Shown in pieces: positions 1 through 5,450 of a stretch of 8,400 bases of DNA. A model generated the notes under the pieces. The model made no database searches and was not told the DNA's origin. It saw only the letters and a program-made list of their open reading frames with translations. The stretch spans positions 1-8,400 of the forward strand of contig JAHHTE010000086.1 in assembly GCA_020024815.1 (NCBI GenBank), read 5' to 3'. The position numbers and the translations under genes are program-made. Positions within the stretch are counted from its first letter, which is position 1; every line of letters begins with the position of its first letter. The DNA is from Mailhella sp. (GTDB taxonomy: Bacteria > Desulfobacterota > Desulfovibrionia > Desulfovibrionales > Desulfovibrionaceae).

Positions 1-19
1 GAATTATTAAAGGAACATT

Positions 20-739
20 ATGCTATATAAAAATATAACTATGTATATAGAAGAAAGTATTTTATGCAAGAATTTTATTATTGATTTAATAAACTTTTCT
101 ACAATATTACAAACTGATAGTACAATAAAAATTTTACCATTATCTGCAAACTATAATTACTTTTATAATCAATTACTTCATGATATTCAGCAGAAAATAT
201 TATATAACTATTTTTTTTATGGTCAAACAAATTTTTATATTTGTTTTGAAAAAAAATATAATGAAACTAGATTGATAATTCTACCTAGTAAAAGTTCTTT
301 TCCTTATAATTATCTTACATTTGAAAAAACAAAAACACAGCTATTTATCTTTAATCTACAACAAACAAAAATTATGAAAAAAATTTTAGTTGTAGTGCAT
401 AAATTAGCTTTATACGATAAATATAATGCAAACGAAAAACAAAAAAAATTTCTAAAATTTTTAAAAATAACAAAAGATATTCCTTATTGTAATGATCCAA
501 TAATATATAACAATATCTTAGAGCCTTATCTTATATATAGAAATATCAAATTCAATTTTTTTAAAAAACTATTTTTTGAGACAATATGTAAAGAAGTTAG
601 TAAGCAATTTAGAATAATATTTAATGATAATGCAATACAATTATCCGCTACATACAAACCTGCTTATAAAACAACTTTTACAAATCCTTATGAAAATAAA
701 AATTCTTTATCACAAATTATTATATACTATTTTAAATAA
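20..739 (+). CDS. Hypothetical AT-rich protein, 239 aa
   Basis: I do not recognise this protein. The ATG follows a good ribosome binding site (AAAGGA at 9-14, five bases away), and the gene ends just before a strong intrinsic terminator, so it looks genuinely expressed. The protein is rich in Ile, Lys, Asn, Tyr and Phe, with no signal peptide, no convincing membrane helix and no motif I can name. The only strongly hydrophobic stretch, around residues 118-130, is short. It is the only plus-strand gene in the window, and its base composition is visibly more AT-rich than the mobilization and integrase genes. That suggests either a separately acquired cargo gene or a flanking gene. No copy of the ssrA end separates it from the element, so cargo is the simpler reading. 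Existence is fairly sure; function is unknown. Confidence 0.7.
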   Translation: MLYKNITMYIEESILCKNFIIDLINFSTILQTDSTIKILPLSANYNYFYNQLLHDIQQKILYNYFFYGQTNFYICFEKKYNETRLIILPSKSSFPYNYLTFEKTKTQLFIFNLQQTKIMKKILVVVHKLALYDKYNANEKQKKFLKFLKITKDIPYCNDPIIYNNILEPYLIYRNIKFNFFKKLFFETICKEVSKQFRIIFNDNAIQLSATYKPAYKTTFTNPYENKNSLSQIIIYYFK

Positions 740-744
740 TATTT

Positions 745-772
745 AAGGGAGCATAAGCTCCCTTTTTATTTT
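745..772 (+). terminator. Intrinsic terminator of the 239-aa gene
   Basis: A perfect 8-bp stem AAGGGAGC / GCTCCCTT (745-752 and 757-764) with loop ATAA is followed on the plus strand by TTTATTTT. It starts six bases after the stop codon of the upstream plus-strand gene. Read on the minus strand the hairpin is followed only by AAATATTATTT, so it would end the convergent small operon (788-1239) weakly at best. Confidence 0.85.
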
Positions 773-787
773 AGAAAAATTTTATTT

Positions 788-1006
788 CTAACTATACCAC
801 AAAGCGACCATTTCTACACCGTCAAAGCCTGCGTCGCGTAAACTTTTTCTTGTGTCCTCATCAAAAACATCTTTTTCTTGAACTTGGGCATTTTTAGGGA
901 TTTTTCCAATACGAATTTGCTCTTGAGGGCTTAGAGTTTTTTCTTGTTGTCCTGTTATACAATATTTAATTAAATTTCCTTGTTTGGGATTGTAGTATTT
1001 ACGCAT
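788..1006 (-). CDS. Small protein of unknown function, partner of RHH gene
   Basis: A 72-aa protein that I do not recognise. The ATG at 1006 has a purine-rich ribosome binding site (AGGGGGAAAG) upstream. The sequence is hydrophilic and mixed in charge: a basic N-terminus (MRKYYNPKQGN), a central segment with SPQEQIRIGKIPK, and a C-terminal part with FDEDTRKSLRDAGFDG ending in VALWYS. There is no membrane segment. It lies 35 bases downstream of the ribbon-helix-helix gene on the same strand with no terminator between, so the two are probably cotranscribed. In a RelB/RelE-type locus this is where the toxin would be, but the protein is shorter than RelE-family toxins and lacks their signature. 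It could be a new toxin, an accessory protein or a cargo remnant. That it is a gene is fairly well supported by the RBS and context; its role is unknown. Confidence 0.65.
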   Translation of the reverse strand: MRKYYNPKQGNLIKYCITGQQEKTLSPQEQIRIGKIPKNAQVQEKDVFDEDTRKSLRDAGFDGVEMVALWYS

Positions 1007-1041
1007 AATTCTTTCCCCCTTATATATTTTTGTTTTGTAAA

Positions 1042-1239
1042 TTAATGCATATCTTCTTGATTTTCTTTTTTTCTTATTTCTATTTGTTCTTGTTCTGTAA
1101 GATATACTCTTTCAAGTTCTTCAAGAAAACGATAAATTGCCTCGTGAATATAAAAAGATTTTGTGCGACCTGTTTTTTCAGAAAGTCTTGTTAATCTTTC
1201 ATTCATTTTTTTAGGTAAGCGTATTGATGTTGAAAACAT
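1042..1239 (-). CDS. Ribbon-helix-helix (RelB/CopG-like) DNA-binding protein, likely antitoxin
   Basis: A 65-aa protein with the classic ribbon-helix-helix pattern. A short N-terminal strand (FSTSIRLP, residues 2-9) would contact DNA in the dimer, followed by helix 1 (about 10-22), the turn GRTKS and helix 2 (about 28-45, YIHEAIYRFLEELE). This is typical of RelB-family antitoxins that repress their own operon. The start is ATG 1239, because GGAGGG lies four bases upstream. A longer frame reaches 1359, but it would run through the palindromic operator and the terminator of the neighbouring operon. The C-terminal tail after helix 2 is short and Glu/Lys-rich, and lacks the longer tail that usually neutralises a RelE toxin. 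No RelE gene follows; an unknown 72-aa gene does. The fold assignment is confident, the antitoxin role is inferred. Confidence 0.82.
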   Translation of the reverse strand: MFSTSIRLPKKMNERLTRLSEKTGRTKSFYIHEAIYRFLEELERVYLTEQEQIEIRKKENQEDMH

Positions 1240-1255
1240 TTTTCCCTCCATGTAT

Positions 1256-1293
1256 TGCACTACAAGTAGTGCATTAATATTTAGTCTTGTCAA
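1256..1293 (-). promoter_or_regulatory. Promoter and palindromic operator of the RHH operon
   Basis: A perfect 8-bp inverted repeat, TGCACTAC-AA-GTAGTGCA (1256-1263 and 1266-1273), lies immediately upstream of the RHH gene's ribosome binding site. A perfect -35 box TTGACA reads on the minus strand at 1293-1288. The -10 is poor: TACTTG (1268-1263) lies inside the palindrome at a 19-base spacing. Ribbon-helix-helix antitoxins commonly bind such palindromes over their own promoter, so autorepression is the natural inference. Confidence 0.7.
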
Positions 1294-1339
1294 GATTTTT
1301 ATTCTTTTTAAATTAATACTATTATTACAAGAGAATAAC

Positions 1340-1372
1340 AAAAACAATAAAAGGAGCATAGTAGCTCCTTTT
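1340..1372 (-). terminator. Intrinsic terminator of the higBA operon
   Basis: A 9-bp perfect stem, AAAAGGAGC (1349-1357) / GCTCCTTTT (1364-1372), with loop ATAGTA. Read on the minus strand, the hairpin is followed by TTTTATTGTTTTTG, a good U-rich tract. It lies about 80 bases beyond the stop of the higA-like gene. The rest of 1376-1450 shows nothing I can interpret. The GGAGC/GCTCC stem resembles that of the terminator at 745-772. Confidence 0.78.
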
Positions 1373-1450
1373 GTTATCTGTAATATAAATTAAATGTTAG
1401 GGGTTATAATAAATATGATTTTTCTTTTTAGAAAGAATTTAATAGAGAGA

Positions 1451-1762
1451 TTATACTTTTTCAATTTCTACTGTTTCAAGCGGAACAATAGCAAGGGTTT
1501 TGCCAAGCGGAGCAAGGAGTTTTAGCACTGTATCAAGCTGGGGGCTGGTTTGTCCTATTTCCATGCGGGCAATGACAGGCTGTTTTATACCGCTAAGTTC
1601 TTCCAATTTCTTTTGGCTTATGCCTTGTTCTTGCCGTGCTTTTATGATTTCGCTAATAAGGGCAACTCGCAAATTACTTTCTCGTATTTCTTCGGTGGTA
1701 AAGAGTTCTTTTTGAACATCTTCCCAAGAACTGCCAAGAGCGGAATTATTTATTGTTTTCAT
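1451..1762 (-). CDS. higA: HigA-type antitoxin, XRE-family helix-turn-helix
   Basis: A 103-aa protein with a Cro/C1-type helix-turn-helix at about residues 36-90. ISQKKLEEL forms the first part of the motif, and GIKQPVIARMEIGQTSPQL is the recognition helix region with the usual xxE.G...P. pattern. This is the antitoxin and autorepressor of a HigB/RelE-type pair. The N-terminal 30 residues (SSWEDVQKELFTTEEIRESN) probably wrap the toxin, as in homologous antitoxins. The start at ATG 1762 has GAGGT seven bases upstream, and the gene begins 12 bases after the toxin gene. The toxin-first order is characteristic of hig loci. Transcription ends at the terminator at about 1340-1372. Confident for family; the symbol is by family analogy. 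Confidence 0.88.
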   Translation of the reverse strand: MKTINNSALGSSWEDVQKELFTTEEIRESNLRVALISEIIKARQEQGISQKKLEELSGIKQPVIARMEIGQTSPQLDTVLKLLAPLGKTLAIVPLETVEIEKV

Positions 1763-1774
1763 AATATTACCTCA

Positions 1775-2143
1775 TTAATCTTGGGTTAATCCCCGTTCTT
1801 TCAGGTCTTTAAGTTCTCGTTTTGCTTGCTCAATTTCTTTGCTAGGGGTTTTTTGTGTTTTCTTCATAAAATAGTGTAAAAGAACAAAACTATCATTTAC
1901 CCATGCCACAAAAAAAATTCTATCACGTTGAGGACGAAGTTCCCAAATTTCTCCGTCAATATGTTTTATAAATGGTTCACCAGCTCGCGTGCCATGTTCG
2001 CTTAAGATATTGATATAATCTTGAATTTTAGAGGCTTTTATGCGACTATTTTTATCTTTTTTAGATAAAAGGTCTTTTATATACTCTAAAACTGGTTCTT
2101 TGCCATTTTTATCCTTATAAAAATAAATGGAATATTTTCCCAT
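1775..2143 (-). CDS. higB: HigB/RelE-type toxin (phage-derived Gp49-like family)
   Basis: A 122-aa protein of the Gp49-like/HigB toxin family, which are ribosome-dependent mRNA interferases blocked by the cognate antitoxin. The family signatures are clear: GEIWELRP (about 64-71), DRIFFVAW (74-81), and the C-terminal LLHYFMKKTQKTP (88-100) followed by an amphipathic helix SKEIEQAKRELKDL. The length is normal for the family and the protein looks intact. The start is ATG 2143, with GGAG six bases upstream. The gene is first in a two-gene operon with the HigA-type antitoxin and has its own promoter (TTGACA-N17-TATTTT at 2190-2162). The locus lies directly after the mobilization genes, where it would stabilise the element. 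Activity is inferred from family membership. Confidence 0.9.
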   Translation of the reverse strand: MGKYSIYFYKDKNGKEPVLEYIKDLLSKKDKNSRIKASKIQDYINILSEHGTRAGEPFIKHIDGEIWELRPQRDRIFFVAWVNDSFVLLHYFMKKTQKTPSKEIEQAKRELKDLKERGLTQD

Positions 2144-2161
2144 TTGCTACTCCATAAAGAA

Positions 2162-2207
2162 AAAATAAAATGTCTTTTTTAGCTTGTCAATAACTTTTTA
2201 GTTATTG
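2162..2207 (-). promoter_or_regulatory. higBA promoter with overlapping palindrome
   Basis: On the minus strand TTGACA (2190-2185), a 17-base spacer and TATTTT (2167-2162) form a plausible sigma-70 promoter just upstream of higB. A perfect inverted repeat CAATAACT-TTTT-AGTTATTG (2188-2195 and 2200-2207) overlaps the -35 box. It is well placed to be the operator bound by the HigA-type antitoxin. It is AT-rich and lacks a U-tract on the minus strand, so it is less likely to be a terminator for the mob operon. Confidence 0.6.
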
Positions 2208-2221
2208 AAAATTGTTTACAT

Positions 2222-2707
2222 TTAATTATTTATAAGCTTCGGAAGGATATTATATAAAATAAATAATAAAATACTTGTACTTAGACTAGCTATAAATGAC
2301 GTTAAGAAAATAGAGTACGACCACGAAGAAGAAATATTTTTATGTTCTTCTTGAACAATATGGAGAAGATTATTAGTTTCTTCTGCTGTTTTACATACAG
2401 CATTAAAAGGTACTTGCACAGAACTTTTATAATTATTATAAGCTTTAACGTGAAAGCCCTGTATCTCGTTGGAAAGTTTTTTGAGGTCTTTGTCTATCTC
2501 GACAAAGTTCTTTTTCAAGTCTTGCAAAGTTTTCAGTAATTCTTGATTGTTCTGTAATTTTGTTTTCTCCTGCTGATTGAGGAGTGCTAAACGCATTTCC
2601 AAAAGTTCCTGTTCGTTCAAAGGAGGTTGTGCTTGTTGTATTTGCTGTGTTTGGGGTGTTGCTTGTGGAGTCTGTGTTGATAAGTTGCGTAACATTTCCA
2701 TTTTCAT
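2222..2707 (-). CDS. MobB-like coiled-coil membrane protein overlapping the relaxase gene
   Basis: A 161-aa protein in a different frame from the relaxase, overlapping its last 263 bases. It has a Gln/Thr/Pro-rich N-terminus (about 11-29), a long Leu/Lys/Glu/Gln coiled-coil region (about 31-83), and a single C-terminal hydrophobic helix (about 131-155, including FLTSFIASLSTSILLFILY). This is the plan of MobB-type accessory proteins of ColE1-like plasmids, which overlap mobA out of frame and tether the relaxosome to the membrane or coupling protein. I chose ATG 2707 because AAAAAGG lies eight bases upstream. A TTG at 2755, behind AAAGGAAG, is a possible alternative. The last 223 bases lie beyond the relaxase gene and hold the membrane helix, which supports a real gene. 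The family is by architecture, not sequence recognition. Confidence 0.72.
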   Translation of the reverse strand: MKMEMLRNLSTQTPQATPQTQQIQQAQPPLNEQELLEMRLALLNQQEKTKLQNNQELLKTLQDLKKNFVEIDKDLKKLSNEIQGFHVKAYNNYKSSVQVPFNAVCKTAEETNNLLHIVQEEHKNISSSWSYSIFLTSFIASLSTSILLFILYNILPKLINN

Positions 2708-3455
2708 AATATATACCTTTTTTTTGCAATGCATTCCAAGTAAAACTTTTTCCAAGTTTACTTCCTTTAAAATTAATACCGTTTAAAGAAAAACTAATCC
2801 CACTAATTCTGCCTGTACTTGCCTGATTGAGTTTAACTTCAATATTATTTTTATGGAGTTCATTAATAAACTCTTGTAAAGGCATAGGGCGTTGTAAAAT
2901 ATTATCAATACAATTTTGCAAGAGCATACGTACTGATGGCTCTTGTTTTCTGATAGCTTGTTCTAATTCACCTTTTTTAGGAGAAGTTTTTTGTACTTCT
3001 TTACTATTTTGTACATTAATAAGTCCAAACTCTTTTTCGAGTTTTCGCATAATAACTTCTTGTCGTTTATAATCATAAGAATCATTAACCACTGAGCCAT
3101 CAAGCCCTACACGATTAACAAGAATATGTATATGTGGGTGTTTTGTGTCTGTATGACGACTTATACTATATTGATTATTTGTAAATCCCATATCATTTAG
3201 CCATGTATGAGCAACTTTGCACCATTCATTATCTGTTAATGTTTCGTTTGGGTGTATACTAATACTGACATGACAAACGGCTTTTTTTAGGTTTGGACGA
3301 AGAGAACGAACAATACCAAATTCTTGAGCAAAAGCATTTACACCTGCTTTATGCTTTGCCGACATATTAGTATCAAGTAAAATACTTTTCCCTTTCTGCA
3401 AATCATAAGCAACAGCACCACGAAATCCTTTGCCTTTTATAGTTTTGGCTATCAT
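2445..3455 (-). CDS. mobA: MOBP-like relaxase / mobilization nuclease
   Basis: A 336-aa relaxase that would nick one strand at oriT and stay covalently attached to start conjugative transfer. The N-terminus MIAKTIKGKGFRGAVAYDL is typical of the relaxase/mobilization nuclease family, with Y17 the likely catalytic tyrosine. The metal and catalytic histidine motif is HTDTKHPHIHILVNRV (residues 101-116; H101, D103, H106, H108, H110). A helical part (about 165-215) and a Thr/Asn/Ser-rich low-complexity linker (about 260-280) follow. The linker is where the MobB-like gene is overprinted. The start codon overlaps the mobC stop (ATGA), with AAGGA upstream, indicating translational coupling. It lacks a helicase or primase domain, as expected for a mobilizable rather than self-transmissible element. 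No type IV secretion genes are visible, so transfer would need a helper. Confidence 0.92.
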   Translation of the reverse strand: MIAKTIKGKGFRGAVAYDLQKGKSILLDTNMSAKHKAGVNAFAQEFGIVRSLRPNLKKAVCHVSISIHPNETLTDNEWCKVAHTWLNDMGFTNNQYSISRHTDTKHPHIHILVNRVGLDGSVVNDSYDYKRQEVIMRKLEKEFGLINVQNSKEVQKTSPKKGELEQAIRKQEPSVRMLLQNCIDNILQRPMPLQEFINELHKNNIEVKLNQASTGRISGISFSLNGINFKGSKLGKSFTWNALQKKGIYYENGNVTQLINTDSTSNTPNTANTTSTTSFERTGTFGNAFSTPQSAGENKITEQSRITENFARLEKELCRDRQRPQKTFQRDTGLSR

Positions 3456-3856
3456 TCTTCTTCCTTTTGTTCTATATCGTTTTTTTCAGCTTTATAAAGT
3501 CCAAGCAATAACTCTTGCGTTATGCAAATTTCAGCCAAAAGAGTTTTAAAAAGTGCCATATATTGAACAGAAAGTGTATTTTGTCCTTGATTTATTGAAC
3601 GAGTTAATTGATTTATATTACTCGCTAAATGCATTAGATTTGCATAAGATTTACGATTTAACTCAGGAACTGGTGGAGGTGGTAATCTTTTTTTAAGAGC
3701 AAAATCACGCAAAAGTGTTGCAGGACAAATACCTAAATAGTCCGCCTTTTGTTGCAGATTGTCCCATTCATTTTGGTTTACGCGAACCCCTATTGTTTTA
3801 TAACGGAGTTTTTCTTTTTCTATACAGGGACGCCCTGTTCCTTTTTTTATCTTCAT
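3452..3856 (-). CDS. mobC: MobC-like relaxosome accessory protein
   Basis: A 134-aa protein of the MobC family, which binds oriT and helps the relaxase open and nick DNA. The N-terminal part contains a ribbon-helix-helix-like segment (KTIGVRVNQNEWDNLQQKA, about 20-38, then ATLLRDFAL). After a Pro-rich turn (PPPPVPELNR, 59-68) comes the conserved MobC segment with ASNINQLTRSIN at about 78-89. The remainder is helical. It lies directly upstream of the relaxase with an ATGA overlap, and downstream of a repeat-rich noncoding stretch, as expected for mobC next to oriT. The start ATG 3856 has only a weak ribosome binding site (GATGAGA). Family assignment is good. Confidence 0.88.
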   Translation of the reverse strand: MKIKKGTGRPCIEKEKLRYKTIGVRVNQNEWDNLQQKADYLGICPATLLRDFALKKRLPPPPVPELNRKSYANLMHLASNINQLTRSINQGQNTLSVQYMALFKTLLAEICITQELLLGLYKAEKNDIEQKEEE

Positions 3857-3904
3857 ACTAAAATCTCATCTTGAAAGACGTAAAAAAAATTACAATATTC
3901 AATC

Positions 3905-4056
3905 TTTGGAGTTTACTATTAAGCCTCGCAGAGCAAGCTAGTTTGAGTGAAGCGAAAACATGGCTTGCTTCTATAAAAATACGTTCACAAAAATTTGTTT
4001 ACTGTTTTATCAGAAACAGTAAACAAAATGTCCAAACGTATTTTTACAACTCCAAA
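3905..4056. repeat. Nested inverted repeats upstream of mobC, candidate oriT
   Basis: Three concentric perfect inverted repeats. The outer pair is TTTGGAGTT (3905-3913) / AACTCCAAA (4048-4056). The middle pair is TAAAAATACGTT (3974-3985) / AACGTATTTTTA (4035-4046). The inner pair is a 14-bp TTTGTTTACTGTTT (3994-4007) / AAACAGTAAACAAA (4014-4027) with loop TATCAG. A further pair, AGCAAGC (3932-3938) / GCTTGCT (3963-3969), lies in the left half. No gene is supported here on either strand. The position just upstream of mobC-mobA is where oriT normally lies, and relaxase targets typically have inverted repeats beside the nick site. I cannot identify the nick site. A replication origin is the main alternative. 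Confidence 0.6.
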
Positions 4057-4070
4057 AGAGAGTTACTTTT

Positions 4071-4173
4071 GTGGAATTTTTTCTTCGTCCCAACGTCCCT
4101 ATTCTAGGTAAAGGGACAAAGGGACAACATGAGCTAATACTCAAACTCAAGCAAAATTCCACGCAACAGCGTG
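4071..4173. repeat. Second inverted-repeat cluster with GTCCC/GGGAC motifs
   Basis: An outer 10-bp perfect pair, GTGGAATTTT (4071-4080) / AAAATTCCAC (4153-4162), encloses an imperfect pair: GTCCCAACGTCCCT (4087-4100) and AGGGACAAAGGGAC (4112-4125), 11 of 14 complementary. The right arm contains the tandem repeat AAAGGGAC twice (4110-4125). A small hairpin CACGC-AACA-GCGTG (4160-4173) and another GGGAC (4181-4185) follow. The cluster lies between the RepA-like gene's stop and the nested repeats upstream of mobC. Repeated short motifs beside a RepA-like ATPase gene would fit binding sites at a replication origin, and could equally be part of oriT. The function is inferred from position only. 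Confidence 0.55.
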
Positions 4174-4209
4174 AGACACTGGGACTAAAATTTGTAAAAA
4201 TAATTAGCA

Positions 4210-5193
4210 TTATTCTATATCTAATTTTTTCTTTAAGCGGTGTACTGTACTTTTTGATATGCCCATTTCTTCTGCACAATCTCTAAGGGAATAGCCCTCA
4301 CTTAATAGCTTTTTTAATTGCTCAAGCTCTGCTTCGTGAATTTCAAAAATATCCCACTGCAAAACATTATTTTCTGATTTTAAATGTACTTCAAAAGGAA
4401 GAGCGTCTTTTCCTGTTATGCTCCGAGCCTTAGTAAGATGTATTTGAAATCTTGCTCCTTCTGCCATATTATAAATTTTTGGACGTCGTAAACTAATTAC
4501 TGTATCCATAATATCTTCACGAGCAGATGTTCCTCTTTGATCGCCTGATTTACCTGCATGATGAACAAGTAAAACGGCAATGCCACGTCTTCGCAAATCA
4601 AGAAGCCACGTTTGCATAGGTTGCCAAGATTGAGATTCATTTTCTTTACCTGTTCGGCATAGAGTAGAAATATTATCAAGTACCAGTAAATCTATGTCTT
4701 TCAAAAAGGGTTCTAATGCCTGTTGCCCTGCACTTGTTGCAAGGTCTGGCATTGAACGATTTTGCATATCAGGAGTTATTAAAGAAAAATTTTGCATTGC
4801 AAGTTCAGGTGCTTGCATTCCACAAGCAAGAGCTTTTAAACGTTCTTGCATTGTAATTGCGGGCATTTCACCATCAACATATAATACTTTGCTAGGTTTA
4901 CTTGCCTGCCAATTATATAATGAAAGCCCTCCTGCTACTGCCAGCGACATACTTAACGCTGTAAAAGTTTTGCCTATTCCTCTAGGAGCATATAAAATCA
5001 CTATGCCTTGTGTTGGAATTATCGGTTCTAATAAAAAGCCTCGTTCTGGTAAATCCATAGAAAGAAAATCTGCCATATTCACCATAATTAATTCATTTAA
5101 TATTTGATGTTGTTGTTGCATGATATTATCAACAGTAACTTTCTGCTCTTGGTTATTCTGTACAAAGTCCATAGAAATAAGTGCATTTTGCAT
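4210..5193 (-). CDS. RepA-like AAA ATPase with C-terminal helix-turn-helix
   Basis: A 327-aa P-loop ATPase of the AAA_25/RepA type, related to hexameric replicative helicases of small mobilizable plasmids. Walker A is YAPRGIGKTFTA (about 68-79), followed by VLYVDGEMP (about 103-111), Walker B IDLLVLDNIS (about 167-176) and the family pattern LLVHHAGKSGDQRGTSARED (about 208-227). The C-terminus carries a helix-turn-helix (SLRDCAEEMGISKSTVHRLKKKL, split here as residues about 302-311 and 312-324). It may help unwind the element for replication after excision or transfer, or act as a regulator. The start is ATG 5193: GAGGA is correctly spaced, whereas the in-frame GTG at 5205 contains that ribosome binding site. 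It follows the AlpA gene by a single base, so the two are coupled. Confidence 0.85.
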   Translation of the reverse strand: MQNALISMDFVQNNQEQKVTVDNIMQQQHQILNELIMVNMADFLSMDLPERGFLLEPIIPTQGIVILYAPRGIGKTFTALSMSLAVAGGLSLYNWQASKPSKVLYVDGEMPAITMQERLKALACGMQAPELAMQNFSLITPDMQNRSMPDLATSAGQQALEPFLKDIDLLVLDNISTLCRTGKENESQSWQPMQTWLLDLRRRGIAVLLVHHAGKSGDQRGTSAREDIMDTVISLRRPKIYNMAEGARFQIHLTKARSITGKDALPFEVHLKSENNVLQWDIFEIHEAELEQLKKLLSEGYSLRDCAEEMGISKSTVHRLKKKLDIE

Positions 5194-5194
5194 A

Positions 5195-5431
5195 TTATTC
5201 CTCACTATTATCCTTTTCTAGACATTGACCAATACTTGCTATTAAATAACGTATATCCTCTACTCGCCATACTGTTGTTTTTGCTCCTAGCTTTATAGGT
5301 TTAGGATAATGTCCATTTTTAACTCCAAGCCAAAACTGACTTTTACTAATAGGTATCACTGCCAAAATTTGTGGTAAACGAACAAAACCTTCTTTGGGAA
5401 GTTCTAAATTTTGATTTTTATGTTGTTTCAT
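5195..5431 (-). CDS. alpA: AlpA-type DNA-binding regulator
   Basis: A 78-aa protein with the AlpA/excisionase-like winged helix fold. VRLPQILAVIPISKSQFWLGV (about 17-37) gives the helix-turn-helix. NGHYPKPIKLG and TTVWRVEDIRYLIASIG follow the family pattern of G.(F/Y)P.P..LG......W...(D/E)(V/I).(A/Y)(W/L)I. In P4-like elements such proteins activate or repress integrase expression and promote excision. The start is ATG 5431, with AAGGAG 11 bases upstream, a rather long spacing. It is immediately followed by the RepA-like ATPase gene and preceded by a hairpin terminator whose T-run nearly touches its ribosome binding site. Family assignment is strong. Which promoters it controls is unknown, but the palindrome at 5492-5508 and the repeats at the integrase promoter are obvious candidate targets. 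Confidence 0.87.
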   Translation of the reverse strand: MKQHKNQNLELPKEGFVRLPQILAVIPISKSQFWLGVKNGHYPKPIKLGAKTTVWRVEDIRYLIASIGQCLEKDNSEE

Positions 5432-5450
5432 GTTTCTGTTTTCTCCTTAT

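Noticed and set aside
1042..1359. Longer 105-aa version of the RHH protein with a hydrophobic N-terminus resembling a lipoprotein signal
   Set aside because: The extra 40 codons cross the palindromic operator, the TTGACA box and the higBA terminator. GGAGGG sits correctly before the internal ATG at 1239.
2708..2755. TTG start giving a 177-aa MobB-like protein
   Set aside because: An ATG at 2707 with AAAAAGG upstream is preferred. The TTG has a purine-rich stretch before it, so it is not excluded, but that stretch also codes for relaxase.
3671..3682. TGGTGGAGGTGG, 11 of 12 identical to the ssrA end at 7857-7868, as a possible second att site
   Set aside because: It lies inside mobC and encodes its Pro-rich turn. 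The match does not extend, and a boundary here would split the mobilization operon.
3905..4185. CRISPR array or retron noncoding RNA as explanation of the repeats
   Set aside because: The repeats are inverted pairs rather than regularly spaced direct repeats, and neither cas genes nor a reverse transcriptase is present.
4199..4214. AATAAT-TAGC-ATTATT hairpin as a terminator of the RepA-like gene
   Set aside because: The stem is only A-T pairs, overlaps the stop codon and has a short T-run on the minus strand. In this AT-rich DNA it could arise by chance.
3871..4286. Small open frames on both strands across the repeat region (for example 3871-4107 plus, 4010-4279 minus)
   Set aside because: They run through nested inverted repeats, lack convincing ribosome binding sites and have no recognisable protein pattern.
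5194..5205. GTG start for the RepA-like ATPase
   Set aside because: The GTG lies within the GAGGA ribosome binding site of the ATG at 5193, and would overlap the alpA stop for no gain in domain.
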